From assembly GCF_011007365.1 (NCBI RefSeq), contig NZ_WFKM01000008.1, positions 1-64,000 on the forward strand: 64,000 nucleotides of DNA. Direction: 5' to 3'. Position 1 is the first letter of the stretch. Every line of letters begins with the position of its first letter. Made by a program: the position numbers and the translations under genes. The stretch is from Sphingobacterium sp. xlx-96. GTDB lineage: Bacteria > Bacteroidota > Bacteroidia > Sphingobacteriales > Sphingobacteriaceae. Positions 44,208 to 53,118 of this stretch are shown here, piece after piece. The notes under the pieces are model-generated. The model searched no databases and was not told the origin of the DNA. It saw nothing but the letters and a program-made list of their open reading frames with translations.

Positions 44208-45086
44208 ATGGAAGATCAAAAGAAGATACTTTTTGTAGTAAACCCGATTTCTGGGGGTAAAAAGAAAACGGCTTTTAACAAAAGTGTGCTGGAAGTTCTT
44301 GATTTAAAGAGGTTTAATCCCACTTTTCAGCAGACGACAAAGCCTAATCACGCCTATGAGTTGGGAAAGAAAGCTATCGAAGAAAAGTATGATGCAGTTG
44401 TTGCGGTGGGGGGGGACGGTACAATCAATGAGCTGGGGGCTTCGTTGATCGGGTCTGGTATTCCTTTAGGTATTATTCCTGAAGGTTCTGGCAATGGATT
44501 GGCGCTGTATTTGGGGATACCAATGAATGAAACGGCGGCTATACGTCGATTAAATAGGTTCGAGACTGTTGATGTGGATTGTGGTACCGTAAATGGAAAA
44601 CCTTTTTTTAATATTGCGGGGCTCGGTTTTGATGCCTCAGTGAGTGACCGCTTTGCTAATGATTCTATTCGCGGCCCCATCGGTTATCTACGATCAGTTG
44701 TTAATTTGTTGGGGAGGTATAAACCCTTTCATTATAAGTTGACTATAGACGGTAAGTTCTATGAAAGAGAAGCTTTTATGATTTCAGTAGCAAATTCGCC
44801 GCAATATGGTAATAACGCATACATTGCGCCAAATGCTTCCGTCAGTGATGGTGTGCTTGATGTTTGTATTGTACATAAATTTCCATTATATATCTTACCT
44901 ATGATGGTTTACCATCTATTTAATCGTTCTGCTGATCAATCGGATTATGTAGAGATTATTCCGGGCAAGGATATTCTAATAGAGCGAGACGATGACGGTC
45001 CAGTACATGTCGATGGAGAGCCCTTAACTCTTCCTGGAAATTTAAAAATAGAAGTAAAACCGAGTTCGTTGAAGATTATATGTTAA
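44208..45086 (+). CDS. Diacylglycerol-kinase-family (YegS/BmrU-like) lipid kinase
   Basis: A 292-residue cytosolic or membrane-peripheral lipid kinase of the DAGK catalytic family. The N-terminal domain has FVVNPISGGKKK and the nucleotide-binding VAVGGDGTINELG; the linker has IPEGSGNGLALYLGIP and the C-terminal domain FFNIAGLGFDA and DGVLDVCIVHKF, ending with HVDGEP. Substrate (diacylglycerol, phosphatidylglycerol or sphingoid base) cannot be told. Sphingobacteriaceae make sphingolipids, so sphingosine-kinase-like activity is possible. It is divergent from metK. Confidence 0.93.
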   Translation: MEDQKKILFVVNPISGGKKKTAFNKSVLEVLDLKRFNPTFQQTTKPNHAYELGKKAIEEKYDAVVAVGGDGTINELGASLIGSGIPLGIIPEGSGNGLALYLGIPMNETAAIRRLNRFETVDVDCGTVNGKPFFNIAGLGFDASVSDRFANDSIRGPIGYLRSVVNLLGRYKPFHYKLTIDGKFYEREAFMISVANSPQYGNNAYIAPNASVSDGVLDVCIVHKFPLYILPMMVYHLFNRSADQSDYVEIIPGKDILIERDDDGPVHVDGEPLTLPGNLKIEVKPSSLKIIC

Positions 45087-45098
45087 CTCACAGTGATA

Positions 45099-45167
45099 AA
45101 GGTTAAGGAAGTTAAGAAGGTTAATAAGGTTATAAGGTTAAGAAGGTTAATAAGGTTATAAGTTAAG
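45099..45167. repeat. AGGTTA-rich tandem repeat (two perfect 26-bp copies)
   Basis: GTTAAGAAGGTTAATAAGG plus TTATAAG forms a 26-bp unit at 45111-45136 repeated exactly at 45137-45162, with partial copies on both sides. A TAGTCTCTAGTCACTAATTAC stretch follows (45171-45191). Similar AGTTA/AGGTTA motifs occur before nuoI (58852-58883), suggesting a dispersed repeat family. Confidence 0.8.
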
Positions 45168-45197
45168 CACTAGTCTCTAGTCACTAATTACTAAAAA

Positions 45198-45545
45198 ATG
45201 GCAAAGCAAAAAAAGCAACAGTACGAAGGTATTGTATACTCGACAGATAGTTCTTTTTCATACGAGGAGAATTTGGAATCAGAGCAGGAGACATTACCTA
45301 ATAAACAGCAAAAGTTAAAGGTTCTTTTGGACCGTAAGTCGAGGAAGGGAAAAGTTGTTACAATCGTTGACGGTTTCATAGGAAAAGACAGCGATTTCCA
45401 AAACTTGGCTAAATTGTTAAAGCAGAAATGTGGGGTAGGCGGATCCGTAAAAGACGGCGAGATTTTGATACAAGGGGATTTTAAGCAAAAAGTTTTTGAT
45501 ATCCTTAGTGCCGAAGGATATGGCGCAAAACAAGTAGGAGGTTAG
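45198..45545 (+). CDS. SUI1/eIF1-like translation initiation factor (YciH family)
   Basis: A 115-residue protein with a variable, acidic N-terminus (about 1-40) and a SUI1 domain. The core R-SRKGKVVTIVDGFIG, LAKLLKQKCGVGGSVKDGEI and IQGDF-KV-ILS-EGY blocks are all present. YciH/SUI1 proteins bind the small ribosomal subunit and can affect start-codon selection. That may matter here, since several genes look leaderless (inference). It follows the AGGTTA-rich repeat, 111 bases after the lipid-kinase-like gene. Confidence 0.93.
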   Translation: MAKQKKQQYEGIVYSTDSSFSYEENLESEQETLPNKQQKLKVLLDRKSRKGKVVTIVDGFIGKDSDFQNLAKLLKQKCGVGGSVKDGEILIQGDFKQKVFDILSAEGYGAKQVGG

Positions 45546-45945
45546 CGCAATTTTTGTTTTATAAATACGTTAGTACAAGGAGATTAGCTGATTAAAAGGC
45601 CTCTAAGAACAAATGTGTTGTAACAATCAAAGTGAGTGGTGGCTTACTTATTTTGTTGAGTTAACTATTTATTAATTTGCATATCAAAAAAAAAATAGTT
45701 TTTATTGCATAATATTCACAAGATGGAAACATTTAATTTAGGGATGTATTGAGGATATGATTGCCGCTGATGCTCATCCGTCAACACATTTTGAAAGAAT
45801 ATAAAATTAGATGCGAAAAAATTTGACTTTTGTAACAAAATAGTATATTTGTTTTGACAGACTTCAAAATGATGTAGCAAATATTGCATAAAATTGAATT
45901 AAACAATAATAATTAAACAACAGTAAAATCTAAAATTTAGTAAAA
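45546..45945. other. AT-rich non-coding region before the Ton motor operon
   Basis: 400 bases with no gene supported in any frame. The notable content is a ten-A run near 45686, the exbB promoter (45822-45851) and an A-rich leader of about 90 bases. No hairpin terminator for the SUI1 gene was recognised. Confidence 0.6.
45822..45851 (+). promoter_or_regulatory. Promoter of the exbB operon: TTTG (45822-45825), 18 bp, TATATTTG (45844-45851)
   Basis: Both elements match the Bacteroidota consensus with an 18-bp spacer. The start codon at 45946 leaves a leader of about 90 bases that is A/T-rich and ends in AAAATTTAGTAAAA, without a Shine-Dalgarno sequence. Confidence 0.6.
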
Positions 45946-46776
45946 ATGGCAAACGCACCAAAAACTACTAGTCCAGCAAAACAAGAAAGTGGCAATTCAG
46001 GTAACCTATTCGCAAGCTTATCTATCGTAATTTGTTTCATTATCGGTTATTTGATCTGGAAATTTGTGATGGGTAATCCAGCAAACTTTATCGATAATAA
46101 TCCAGAAAACCAACCTCTTCCAGGTAACTATGGTGGTATGGTTTATCACGCAGGGGTAGTTGTACCTATCTTATTAGGTTTATTTTTGATGGTATGGGTA
46201 TTCGCTATCGAGCGTTTCATCGTAATCGGAAAAGCATCAGGAACAGGTAATGTAGGTAACTTTGTTCGTAAAGTACAATCGTTATTAAAAACCGGAAGTA
46301 TCGATACTGCTATTGCAGAGTGTGACAAACAAAAAGGTTCTGTCGCTAATGTAATCAAAGCAGGGTTGTTGAAATACAAAGATGTTGAAGCTAATCCAGG
46401 CTTAGACGCTGAAAAATCAGCGTTAGCGATCCAAAAAGAAATTGAAGAGACGACAGCATTAGAAATGCCGATGTTAGAGAAAAACTTGAACGTATTGGCT
46501 ACATTGGTTTCTATCGGTACATTAACAGGTCTATTAGGTACAGTAACAGGTATGATCAAGGCCTTCTCGGCGTTGGCAACAGGTGGTGCTCCGGATTCAG
46601 CTAAATTAGCGAATGGTATCTCTGAGGCCCTTATCAATACAGCTACAGGTATCGCGACTTCTACATTTGCAATCGTAATGTACAACATCTTAACAGCAAA
46701 AATCGACAAATTAACTTACTCTATCGACGAGGCTGGTTTTTCAATCGTACAAACGTACGCTGCAAACCACAAATAA
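45946..46776 (+). CDS. exbB: MotA/TolQ/ExbB proton channel protein
   Basis: The pentameric channel scaffold of a Ton energy-transducing motor in the inner membrane. The 276-residue protein has a hydrophobic helix near residues 22-42, a second near 68-88, a cytosolic domain (about 95-175), and the conserved C-terminal pair: LVSIGTLTGLLGTVTGMIKAF and ISEALINTATGIATSTFAI, with the pore-lining Thr residues. The third helix is typical of ExbB/TolQ. First gene of the operon with two exbD genes and tonB. Confidence 0.93.
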   Translation: MANAPKTTSPAKQESGNSGNLFASLSIVICFIIGYLIWKFVMGNPANFIDNNPENQPLPGNYGGMVYHAGVVVPILLGLFLMVWVFAIERFIVIGKASGTGNVGNFVRKVQSLLKTGSIDTAIAECDKQKGSVANVIKAGLLKYKDVEANPGLDAEKSALAIQKEIEETTALEMPMLEKNLNVLATLVSIGTLTGLLGTVTGMIKAFSALATGGAPDSAKLANGISEALINTATGIATSTFAIVMYNILTAKIDKLTYSIDEAGFSIVQTYAANHK

Positions 46777-46874
46777 GATGTTGAAGAAAACTTTTATTTT
46801 TTTTATGGAAAGTGAAAGTTAAAAGCATCATTAAGAAAAAGAAGAAGAGTTGTTAATTTAAAAAGATTAAAGAA

Positions 46875-47534
46875 ATGGGTAAAGCAAAAGTAAAAAGAGC
46901 CAGTACATCGATCGACATGACGGCGATGTGTGACGTATCTTTCTTGCTTCTTACGTTCTTCGTTCTTACAGCAACTGCAAGACAACAAGAGTCATTGATC
47001 GTGGATGCGCCACATTCCTTTTCGGAGTCTAAATTGCCGGATGGAAACGTTGCGATGATCACTGTTGGCGATGAAGGAAAAGTATTCTTTCATATGTCAG
47101 ACCAAAATGTACGCGTACAGACCTTACAACAAATGGGCGCTTTGTACGGTATTGAATTTACGCCAGAAGAGTATGGCAAATTCAAATCGATGGAAGATTT
47201 TGGAGTGTCAATGAAAACAATGAAAACATTGTTGGCGGCAGAATCAGGAGATAGAACGGCTGATAAGCAAAAAGGTATTCCGGTAGATTCGACAACGAAT
47301 GCCTCAAATGAGTTGTCTGCTTGGGTAAAGCAAGCTCGATTGGCGTCAGCAAAGATATTGAAGGATAAAGCTATCGAAAGTGGTGGCGATCCAGATGATA
47401 TCGAGCTGATGACAGTAGCGATCAAAGCAGATGCTGATGAGAAGTTTCCTAGTTTGAATTTAATAATTGAAACATTACGTAATCAGAAGCAAAACAAGTT
47501 CAGTTTCGTGACTGGTCTTAAGGCTGATAAATAA
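46875..47534 (+). CDS. exbD: ExbD/TolR-family biopolymer transport protein (first copy)
   Basis: A 219-residue ExbD-like protein: a cytosolic N-terminus, one transmembrane helix (about 18-36) with the essential membrane acid in SIDMTAMCDVSFLLLTFF, and a larger periplasmic domain than usual. It adds an 80-residue insert (GALYGIEFTPEEYGKF to SNELSAWVKQA) before the typical C-terminal IKADADEKFPSLNLIIETLR. Start ATG is 98 bases after exbB. It forms a pair with the next gene, as in many Bacteroidota Ton clusters. Confidence 0.93.
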   Translation: MGKAKVKRASTSIDMTAMCDVSFLLLTFFVLTATARQQESLIVDAPHSFSESKLPDGNVAMITVGDEGKVFFHMSDQNVRVQTLQQMGALYGIEFTPEEYGKFKSMEDFGVSMKTMKTLLAAESGDRTADKQKGIPVDSTTNASNELSAWVKQARLASAKILKDKAIESGGDPDDIELMTVAIKADADEKFPSLNLIIETLRNQKQNKFSFVTGLKADK

Positions 47535-47545
47535 GATAGAAGCAA

Positions 47546-48103
47546 ATGGCAGAATTAAATCAAGACTCTGGTAAGGGCGGCAAAGGCGGAAAAGTTAGAT
47601 CCAAGAAAAATGGGGGTAAAGTAGATCTTACAGCCATGGTTGACTTGGCATTCTTACTGATCACGTTCTTCATGTTGACCACTTCCTTGAACAAGCCTCA
47701 AGCGATGGATGTTGCCATGCCTGATAAAAACGTCGAAACGGATAAAAAAGATAACATAGATGTAGATGAGCATCGTAGTGTTACATTGGTTTTAGGTTCA
47801 AACGACAAAGTTGTATGGTATCAAGGCGATGTTAAAAATCCTCTTCAGGGACCAACTGTTGTAGATTACAGTAAAGAAGGCGTTCGCGCTGTACTTATGA
47901 AGATGAAACAACTTGTTCCAAAACAAGCAGGAGGTAAAGACATGATCGTTGTGATACGCCCTAGTGAAAAATCAGTAACTAGAAATATCGTTGATGCTTT
48001 GGACGAAATGAAGATCGTCGATGTGAAGCGTTATATGATATCTAACCGTATCATGACGGAAGAAATTGAGCTATTGAAAAAAGATAATCTATATAACGAC
48101 TAG
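47546..48103 (+). CDS. exbD: ExbD/TolR-family biopolymer transport protein (second copy)
   Basis: A 185-residue ExbD-like protein with a Gly/Lys-rich cytosolic start, the transmembrane helix with its acid (VDLTAMVDLAFLLITFF, about 28-46), and a periplasmic domain ending in VRIRPSEKSVTRNIVDALDEM-I-like strand and helix. It differs from the upstream copy mainly outside the helix, so the motor may be a heteromeric ExbD assembly. It starts 11 bases after the first exbD. Confidence 0.93.
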   Translation: MAELNQDSGKGGKGGKVRSKKNGGKVDLTAMVDLAFLLITFFMLTTSLNKPQAMDVAMPDKNVETDKKDNIDVDEHRSVTLVLGSNDKVVWYQGDVKNPLQGPTVVDYSKEGVRAVLMKMKQLVPKQAGGKDMIVVIRPSEKSVTRNIVDALDEMKIVDVKRYMISNRIMTEEIELLKKDNLYND

Positions 48104-48136
48104 TCGGGTATATAGCTATCATAAAACAGAATTAAT

Positions 48137-49018
48137 ATGTTTGAAAAATTAAATATATTTAGAAAAGAGTGGCTTGATGTTGTCTTCGAAAACAGGAATA
48201 AAGCTTACGGAGCATATGAACTACGTAAATTAGGACCTAAAGCGACGAATACGGCATTGCTTATTGTAATGAGTATAGTTGCTGTTTTTAGTATTCCCTC
48301 TGCAATGAATCTAAAGCTTTTTTCTGGAAATGATGCTCCTAAAGAAGAGGTGGCATTTACCGAAGAGGTTACTTTAGAAGATTTGGCGGAGAAACTTCCT
48401 GAAGAAGAAGAGAAACCACCAGTGCAAGAAGAAGCGCCTAAAATCGCTGAGTCAAAACCAGCGTTGGATGTTGTTGCATTGCCAGAAATCAAGCCAGTGC
48501 CTAAGGAAAAGGCCGTGGAGCAAGAAATAGCAACTGTGGAAGAAGCTACAGATAAGAAAAAGCTTATCGGTCCTGTTGCCATGAAAGGTATGAAAGGTGG
48601 TAGCATCACTACCGAAGGTAAGTGGGGTACAAAAGATGTTGCGGGATCTGCTACTGGTAGTACCAAAGGTGTTGAAGGTGGTACTGGTACGGGAGACGAA
48701 ATTTTCGAATCGGTGGAAATCCAACCGGAGCCGCCAGGTGGTATGTCAGCTTTCCGTAAATGGATTGCAGATAATTACCAATATCCCTCAGGGGCGATGG
48801 ATGCTGGGGTAAAAGGATCCGTTAACGTATCTTTTGTGGTTGAAAAAGACGGTTCTTTGACAGATATAAAGGTAATCCGCGATTTATCCTACGGTACGGG
48901 ACAAGCTGCTATAAACTTGTTGAAGAAAGCAAAGAAATGGAGCCCGGGTATCCAGAACGGACGACCTGTTCGTGTGGCTTACACGTTGCCTATTCGTTTG
49001 GACTTAACAAATATGTAA
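48137..49018 (+). CDS. tonB: TonB-family energy transducer
   Basis: A 293-residue protein that carries motor energy to outer-membrane receptors. An N-terminal cytosolic motif (F-NRNKAYGAYELRK) typical of Bacteroidota TonB precedes a transmembrane helix (about 34-56). A Glu/Pro/Lys-rich spacer (about 70-140), a Gly/Thr-rich stretch, and the TonB C-terminal domain follow (about 195-292; F-WIADNYQYPSGAMDAGVKG and VRVAYTLPIR). Stop and next start overlap (TAATG). Confidence 0.94.
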   Translation: MFEKLNIFRKEWLDVVFENRNKAYGAYELRKLGPKATNTALLIVMSIVAVFSIPSAMNLKLFSGNDAPKEEVAFTEEVTLEDLAEKLPEEEEKPPVQEEAPKIAESKPALDVVALPEIKPVPKEKAVEQEIATVEEATDKKKLIGPVAMKGMKGGSITTEGKWGTKDVAGSATGSTKGVEGGTGTGDEIFESVEIQPEPPGGMSAFRKWIADNYQYPSGAMDAGVKGSVNVSFVVEKDGSLTDIKVIRDLSYGTGQAAINLLKKAKKWSPGIQNGRPVRVAYTLPIRLDLTNM

Positions 49019-49260
49019 TGAGTGTGAATAACAACTCAAGAACAAATAAATTTAGACAGAAATCGCCGACACAGCGATTTCTGTCCATTTTAGGCCTATG
49101 CATGTTTCTCTTTTATTTTGCTTTGGGCCTCGCGATTATCTTCTGGAAACAGTTTCCTTTAGAGATCGACAAGGCGTATAAAAATATGTTCGGAGGATTG
49201 TTGATCGTATATTCATTTATGCGTTTTGCGAGACTTTGGCAAAATAATTTTTTACGTTAA
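49018..49260 (+). CDS. Small two-helix membrane protein of the Ton operon
   Basis: An 80-residue protein with a polar, basic start (about 1-24) and two transmembrane helices (about 26-48 and 55-72). I do not recognise a named family. Its ATG overlaps the tonB stop, indicating coupled translation, so it may be an accessory subunit of the ExbBD-TonB complex (inference). The upstream in-frame ATG at 48937 is rejected because it lies inside the tonB domain. Confidence 0.75.
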   Translation: MSVNNNSRTNKFRQKSPTQRFLSILGLCMFLFYFALGLAIIFWKQFPLEIDKAYKNMFGGLLIVYSFMRFARLWQNNFLR

Positions 49261-49304
49261 ATAATCGTTGGTGATTAAACTTTTTACATCATCCTTAAAT
49301 CTTA

Positions 49305-50216
49305 ATGACAATGAGAGGTTATTTCTATATAATTTTTGCAACGCTGTTGACCGCTTTTTTTGCTGGATGTTCTAACAACAAAAAGGAAAAGAAAGACGAT
49401 ATTCTTGCGGGAGAATTGCCGGTTGTGGTGGATGAAACGTTACTGCCGTTGTTCTTGGAGCAAAAGGAAGTTTTTGAAAGCTCATACTATAATGCTAAAA
49501 TTAAAGAAGATGCACAGCCAGAGGTTCAAGCGGTTAATAGTCTTTTAAAAGGAGACGTTGCATTCGCTGTTTTAGCCAGGACGTTAACGGAGGAAGAGCA
49601 GAAGGGATTTGAAGTACGTTCACTTAAGCCTCGGGTCTATAGCTTGGCTTATGATGGGATTATTTTAGTTGGTAATGTGGCTGATGCCGATTCCAGTATC
49701 CGTGTAAATGATGTTGTTGAGCTTTTAAAAGGCAATAAAGTCCGGAATTTTTCGTTAGTCTTTGACAATCTGAACTCCAGCGTTTTTCGTTATTTTATAG
49801 AATTAGGGAATATAGAGAAAGCGGCAAATACTTTTGTGGCTGCAAAATCTAGTGCAAACGAAGTTATGCAGGAAATTGCAAGTAATAGAGGGAAGGTAGG
49901 GCTGATGAGCTACAATCAGTTTTTATCTTTAGAAAGTTCTTTTAGAGAAAAAGATAAAATTCGTATCTTGAGCGTGCTTAACGAAAAATCAAAGGTTGCA
50001 CAATATGTAAAACCGTCGCAAACGACACTTGCCACGGGAGAATACCCTTTAAAGCGAGAAATTTTTGTGTTGAATTATCAACCAAATCTCGGACTTGGGA
50101 TTGGTTTTTCAGCATTTATGACAGGAGATCGAGGACAACGTATTGTCTTGAAATCAGGATTGTTACCGTTTACAATGCCTGGTCGGGAGATAATAATTAG
50201 AGATAATATAAATTAG
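49305..50216 (+). CDS. PstS-like substrate-binding lipoprotein of the Ton operon
   Basis: A 303-residue lipoprotein of the PBP-like (PstS/phosphate-binding-type) superfamily. The signal peptide ends in a lipobox F-A-G-C (Cys about 22), followed by KKEKKDD. The periplasmic domain has LPVVVDETLLPLFLEQKEVFE, VAFAVLARTLTEEE, and a late YPLKREIFVLN segment that matches PstS-like proteins. No Pst ABC genes are adjacent; its place after tonB suggests it works with the Ton motor rather than an ABC importer. Start may be 49305 or the ATG at 49311. Confidence 0.85.
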   Translation: MTMRGYFYIIFATLLTAFFAGCSNNKKEKKDDILAGELPVVVDETLLPLFLEQKEVFESSYYNAKIKEDAQPEVQAVNSLLKGDVAFAVLARTLTEEEQKGFEVRSLKPRVYSLAYDGIILVGNVADADSSIRVNDVVELLKGNKVRNFSLVFDNLNSSVFRYFIELGNIEKAANTFVAAKSSANEVMQEIASNRGKVGLMSYNQFLSLESSFREKDKIRILSVLNEKSKVAQYVKPSQTTLATGEYPLKREIFVLNYQPNLGLGIGFSAFMTGDRGQRIVLKSGLLPFTMPGREIIIRDNIN

Positions 50217-50244
50217 TAAACAACTAAGAACACAAAATAAAATT

Positions 50245-51978
50245 ATGACAAAAAGCAAATTATTTTTGAGTTTATTAATGGCTGGGGCTGTAGTTGGTAC
50301 AGCAAGTGCTCAAAGTTTGAAAGATGCTCAGGCAGCTATGGATGCGGAGCAGTATGATAAGGCTAAAGGTATTTTGCAAAATTTGGTCGAAAAAAAGGCT
50401 AAAGATGGCGAGAACTACTTTTATCTAGGACGTATCTATTTGATTAATGAGAAGGCTGATTCTGCTGCAATCATTTTCAACAATGGATTGACAAATGCTC
50501 CTAAAGAACAATTGAACAATGTTGGATTAGGGATTGTGGACTTGATGAAGAATAACGTTTCAGCGGCAGAATCCAAGTTTGCTACAGCGACGGCTTCTTT
50601 AGGAAAGAAGGATTATTTACCATTATACTATATAGGGCGTGCTTATATCGATGCGCCGAAGCCTGATTATGCAAAGGCTGTTGATTATTTAACACAGGCA
50701 AAGGCGAAAAACTCCAAAGATGCATTAATTCCTGTTGCTTTGGGAGATGCTTATATCGGTATGGGGCAGAAATCAAGTGAAGCTTATGTTAGTTACCGCG
50801 ATGCGCTCAACATAGATCCTAACTTGGTAAAAGCAAAAGTACAACAGGCATTGATTACACGACGCGCGTTCGCTTTTGATGAAGCTTTAGGGCAATATAA
50901 TTCCATTGCTGCTGAATACCCGAATTATGGGCCAGTATACCGTGAAATCGCTGAAACTGAATTGCAGATTGCGAAACGTATGCCGGATAATACAGACGAA
51001 GAAAAAGCTGCTTACGAGATACAAGTTGCCAAAGCAGTAGATAGCTACAAGAAATATCTGCAAGTAACAGGAGATATGTCTCCAGAGGCAAATGTGCGCT
51101 ATGCTGACTTCTTGGTATACGGACAGAAATACGATGAATTAAAAACGGTTGCTGAGAAATTGGCGAATGTACCGGGGGTAGATGCGAAAGTATTCCGTTA
51201 TTTAGGATTGATCGCTGTAAACCAAGATAAGGATTATGCCAAAGGAGTTGAGTATTTTGGTAAGTTATTCGCCGATGCAGAGGCAAACCGATTGATCGAT
51301 ATCGATTATCTTTTCTCTGGGCTAGCATACATCGAAACAGGTGATGTAGCAAAAGGGTTGCCTAATTTGCAGAAAGCATTGGAAATGAATCCGGAAATGA
51401 TGGCCGAGATCGGTTCTGCGGGTATGGTTGCCTTCAACCAAGGTAAGTATGATGTGGCTGCAGGTATTTTCAATATTCCGGCGCAAAAAGTAGGAACTGA
51501 TTTCTACTATGAAGCAAATCAATTCTTAGGTATGGCAAATTTCCGCGCAGGTGCGGCTAAGAAAGAAAAAGAGGAGGATGCTACGAAGGAGTTAAACGAT
51601 GCGATAAAAGCATTTGATGTAATCATCAAATCCAATGATCAAAAAGTTTACGATGAGTATTTGGTACAAGCGTTGTATATGACAGGCTATGCAAATATGC
51701 AGTTGGATGTTATTAATCCAGAGACTCCTGAATTGACGAAAGGTCTTTTTGTTCCTGCTTTTGATCAATTGATTAAAGTATTGAAAGATAAGCAGGCTGC
51801 AGGTGCAACATTAGATGAAGATCAAACATCTAAATTAGTAGATTCTTACAATAACGTGGGGTACTTCCATCTGCTAAAAGGCGATAATGCAAAAGCACTT
51901 CAGTATTTTGAGAATACGATCAAAATTAGCCCTGAAGACGAAACGGCTAAAGCTTACATAGAGTATTTGAAAAGCTAA
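50245..51978 (+). CDS. Secreted tetratricopeptide repeat protein of the Ton operon
   Basis: A 577-residue exported TPR protein. A signal peptide (about 1-22, S-A-Q) precedes at least ten helical repeats such as AMDAEQYDKAKGILQNLV, NYFYLGRIYLI, NPEMMAEIGSAGMVAFNQGKYD, and a C-terminal A-LQYFENTIKISPEDETAKAYIEYL. It is probably periplasmic and may scaffold the complex formed by the upstream products (inference). It starts 28 bases after the PstS-like gene and ends at a strong terminator, so it closes the operon. Confidence 0.88.
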   Translation: MTKSKLFLSLLMAGAVVGTASAQSLKDAQAAMDAEQYDKAKGILQNLVEKKAKDGENYFYLGRIYLINEKADSAAIIFNNGLTNAPKEQLNNVGLGIVDLMKNNVSAAESKFATATASLGKKDYLPLYYIGRAYIDAPKPDYAKAVDYLTQAKAKNSKDALIPVALGDAYIGMGQKSSEAYVSYRDALNIDPNLVKAKVQQALITRRAFAFDEALGQYNSIAAEYPNYGPVYREIAETELQIAKRMPDNTDEEKAAYEIQVAKAVDSYKKYLQVTGDMSPEANVRYADFLVYGQKYDELKTVAEKLANVPGVDAKVFRYLGLIAVNQDKDYAKGVEYFGKLFADAEANRLIDIDYLFSGLAYIETGDVAKGLPNLQKALEMNPEMMAEIGSAGMVAFNQGKYDVAAGIFNIPAQKVGTDFYYEANQFLGMANFRAGAAKKEKEEDATKELNDAIKAFDVIIKSNDQKVYDEYLVQALYMTGYANMQLDVINPETPELTKGLFVPAFDQLIKVLKDKQAAGATLDEDQTSKLVDSYNNVGYFHLLKGDNAKALQYFENTIKISPEDETAKAYIEYLKS

Positions 51979-52001
51979 GCTAGATCGGCTATAAATAAGA
52001 T

Positions 52002-52037
52002 AAAAAGGGGGAACTGACTGTCATTTCCCCCTTTTTA
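52002..52037 (+). terminator. Rho-independent terminator of the Ton operon
   Basis: A 12-bp stem (52002-52013 with 52025-52036) rich in G-C pairs and flanked by an A-run and T-run follows the TPR gene by 23 bases. Confidence 0.9.
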
Positions 52038-52053
52038 TTTGGGATAAATTTCC

Positions 52054-52061
52054 TATTTTTG
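52054..52061 (+). promoter_or_regulatory. Putative -7 box (TATTTTTG) of the nuo operon
   Basis: TATTTTTG fits TAnnTTTG, 29 bases before the nuoA ATG. The nearest TTTG (52038-52041) is only 12 bp upstream, so the -33 element is uncertain. It would drive the whole nuoA-N run. Confidence 0.45.
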
Positions 52062-52090
52062 TTTATGTAGCTGAGACTTAAACTTATAAC

Positions 52091-52471
52091 ATGGAAAATG
52101 TACAAATAGAGAATATGCCGGTTGATTATTTGCCTATTCTGATTCAATTAGCTGTAGCCACGGGGTTTGGCGTTCTTACCATAGTTGGTACACATCTTTT
52201 GGGGCCTAAAGTGCGGTCAGAAAAAAAACTTTCCTCTTTTGAATCGGGAGTAGAAGTTATAGGCAATGCTCGTCAACCTTTTTCGATCAAATACTTCCTT
52301 GTAGCCATCCTTTTTGTGATTTTTGATATCGAGGTGATTTTTATGTACCCTTGGGCGGTCAATTTCCGGGAGTTTGGTTTAGATGGGCTCATAGAGATGT
52401 TTGTCTTTATGGGGATGTTGCTTTTAGGCTTTATCTATGTCATCAAAAAGAAGGCACTAAACTGGGATTAG
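52091..52471 (+). CDS. nuoA: NADH-quinone oxidoreductase subunit A
   Basis: Membrane subunit A of complex I, 126 residues with three transmembrane helices (about 12-34, 70-90, 98-120). It matches the family through ESGV-GNARQ-F-IKYFLVAILFVIFDIEVIF-YPWA, the strongest NuoA motif with its conserved acidic residues. It opens the fourteen-gene nuo operon. Confidence 0.97.
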   Translation: MENVQIENMPVDYLPILIQLAVATGFGVLTIVGTHLLGPKVRSEKKLSSFESGVEVIGNARQPFSIKYFLVAILFVIFDIEVIFMYPWAVNFREFGLDGLIEMFVFMGMLLLGFIYVIKKKALNWD

Positions 52472-52563
52472 AATAGTTCTAAATAGTAATCCTGCGCTTC
52501 AATACAGGATTTAAAATATTATATTGAGCCGAGATATAAACTACGGAAAGAAAACAACTAATT

Positions 52564-53118
52564 ATGGGCAAAGTTACTTTAGCTGAGGCGCCTCCGGGCG
52601 TAGAGGGTGCTGGATTTTTTGCTACTTCATTGGATAAAGCCATCGGTCTAGCGCGTGCTAATTCGTTGTGGCCACTGCCTTTTGCTACTTCGTGTTGCGG
52701 AATAGAATTTATGGCTACAATGGGCTCTACTTACGATTTGGCGCGTTTCGGTGCAGAGCGACCTAGCTTTTCTCCTCGTCAGGCAGATATGCTTTTGGTG
52801 ATGGGGACTATTGCCAAGAAAATGGCTCCGGTATTGCGACAGGTATATATTCAAATGGCTGAACCTCGTTGGGTGATTGCTGTCGGTGCATGTGCATCCA
52901 GCGGAGGTATTTTTGATACTTACTCGGTTTTACAGGGAATAGATGAGATCATACCCGTAGACGTATACGTCCCTGGTTGTCCTCCTCGTCCAGAAGCAAT
53001 TTTAGATGGTGTACTTAAGTTGCAGGAGATTGTCAAAAATGAGTCGCTGAATAGAAGAAATACCCCCGAATATAAAGCATTATTAGAAAAGTACGGAATA
53101 GAAGCATATAATGGATAA
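52564..53118 (+). CDS. nuoB: NADH-quinone oxidoreductase subunit B
   Basis: The peripheral-arm subunit holding cluster N2 at the quinone site. The 184-residue protein shows the N2 cysteines: two adjacent in ATSCCGIEF (about 42-43), one in VGACASSGG and one in [28 protein letters not shown] is also characteristic. It lies 92 bases after nuoA and overlaps nuoC by eight. Confidence 0.98.
   Translation: MGKVTLAEAPPGVEGAGFFATSLDKAIGLARANSLWPLPFATSCCGIEFMATMGSTYDLARFGAERPSFSPRQADMLLVMGTIAKKMAPVLRQVYIQMAEPRWVIAVGACASSGGIFDTYSVLQGIDEIIPVDVYVPGCPPRPEAILDGVLKLQEIVKNESLNRRNTPEYKALLEKYGIEAYNG

Noticed and set aside
45099-45167. CRISPR-like array
   Set aside because: The two units are directly adjacent without spacers, and no cas genes are present.
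46146-46709. 187-codon minus-strand open frame inside exbB
   Set aside because: It mirrors the strongly conserved ExbB core and has no independent signals.
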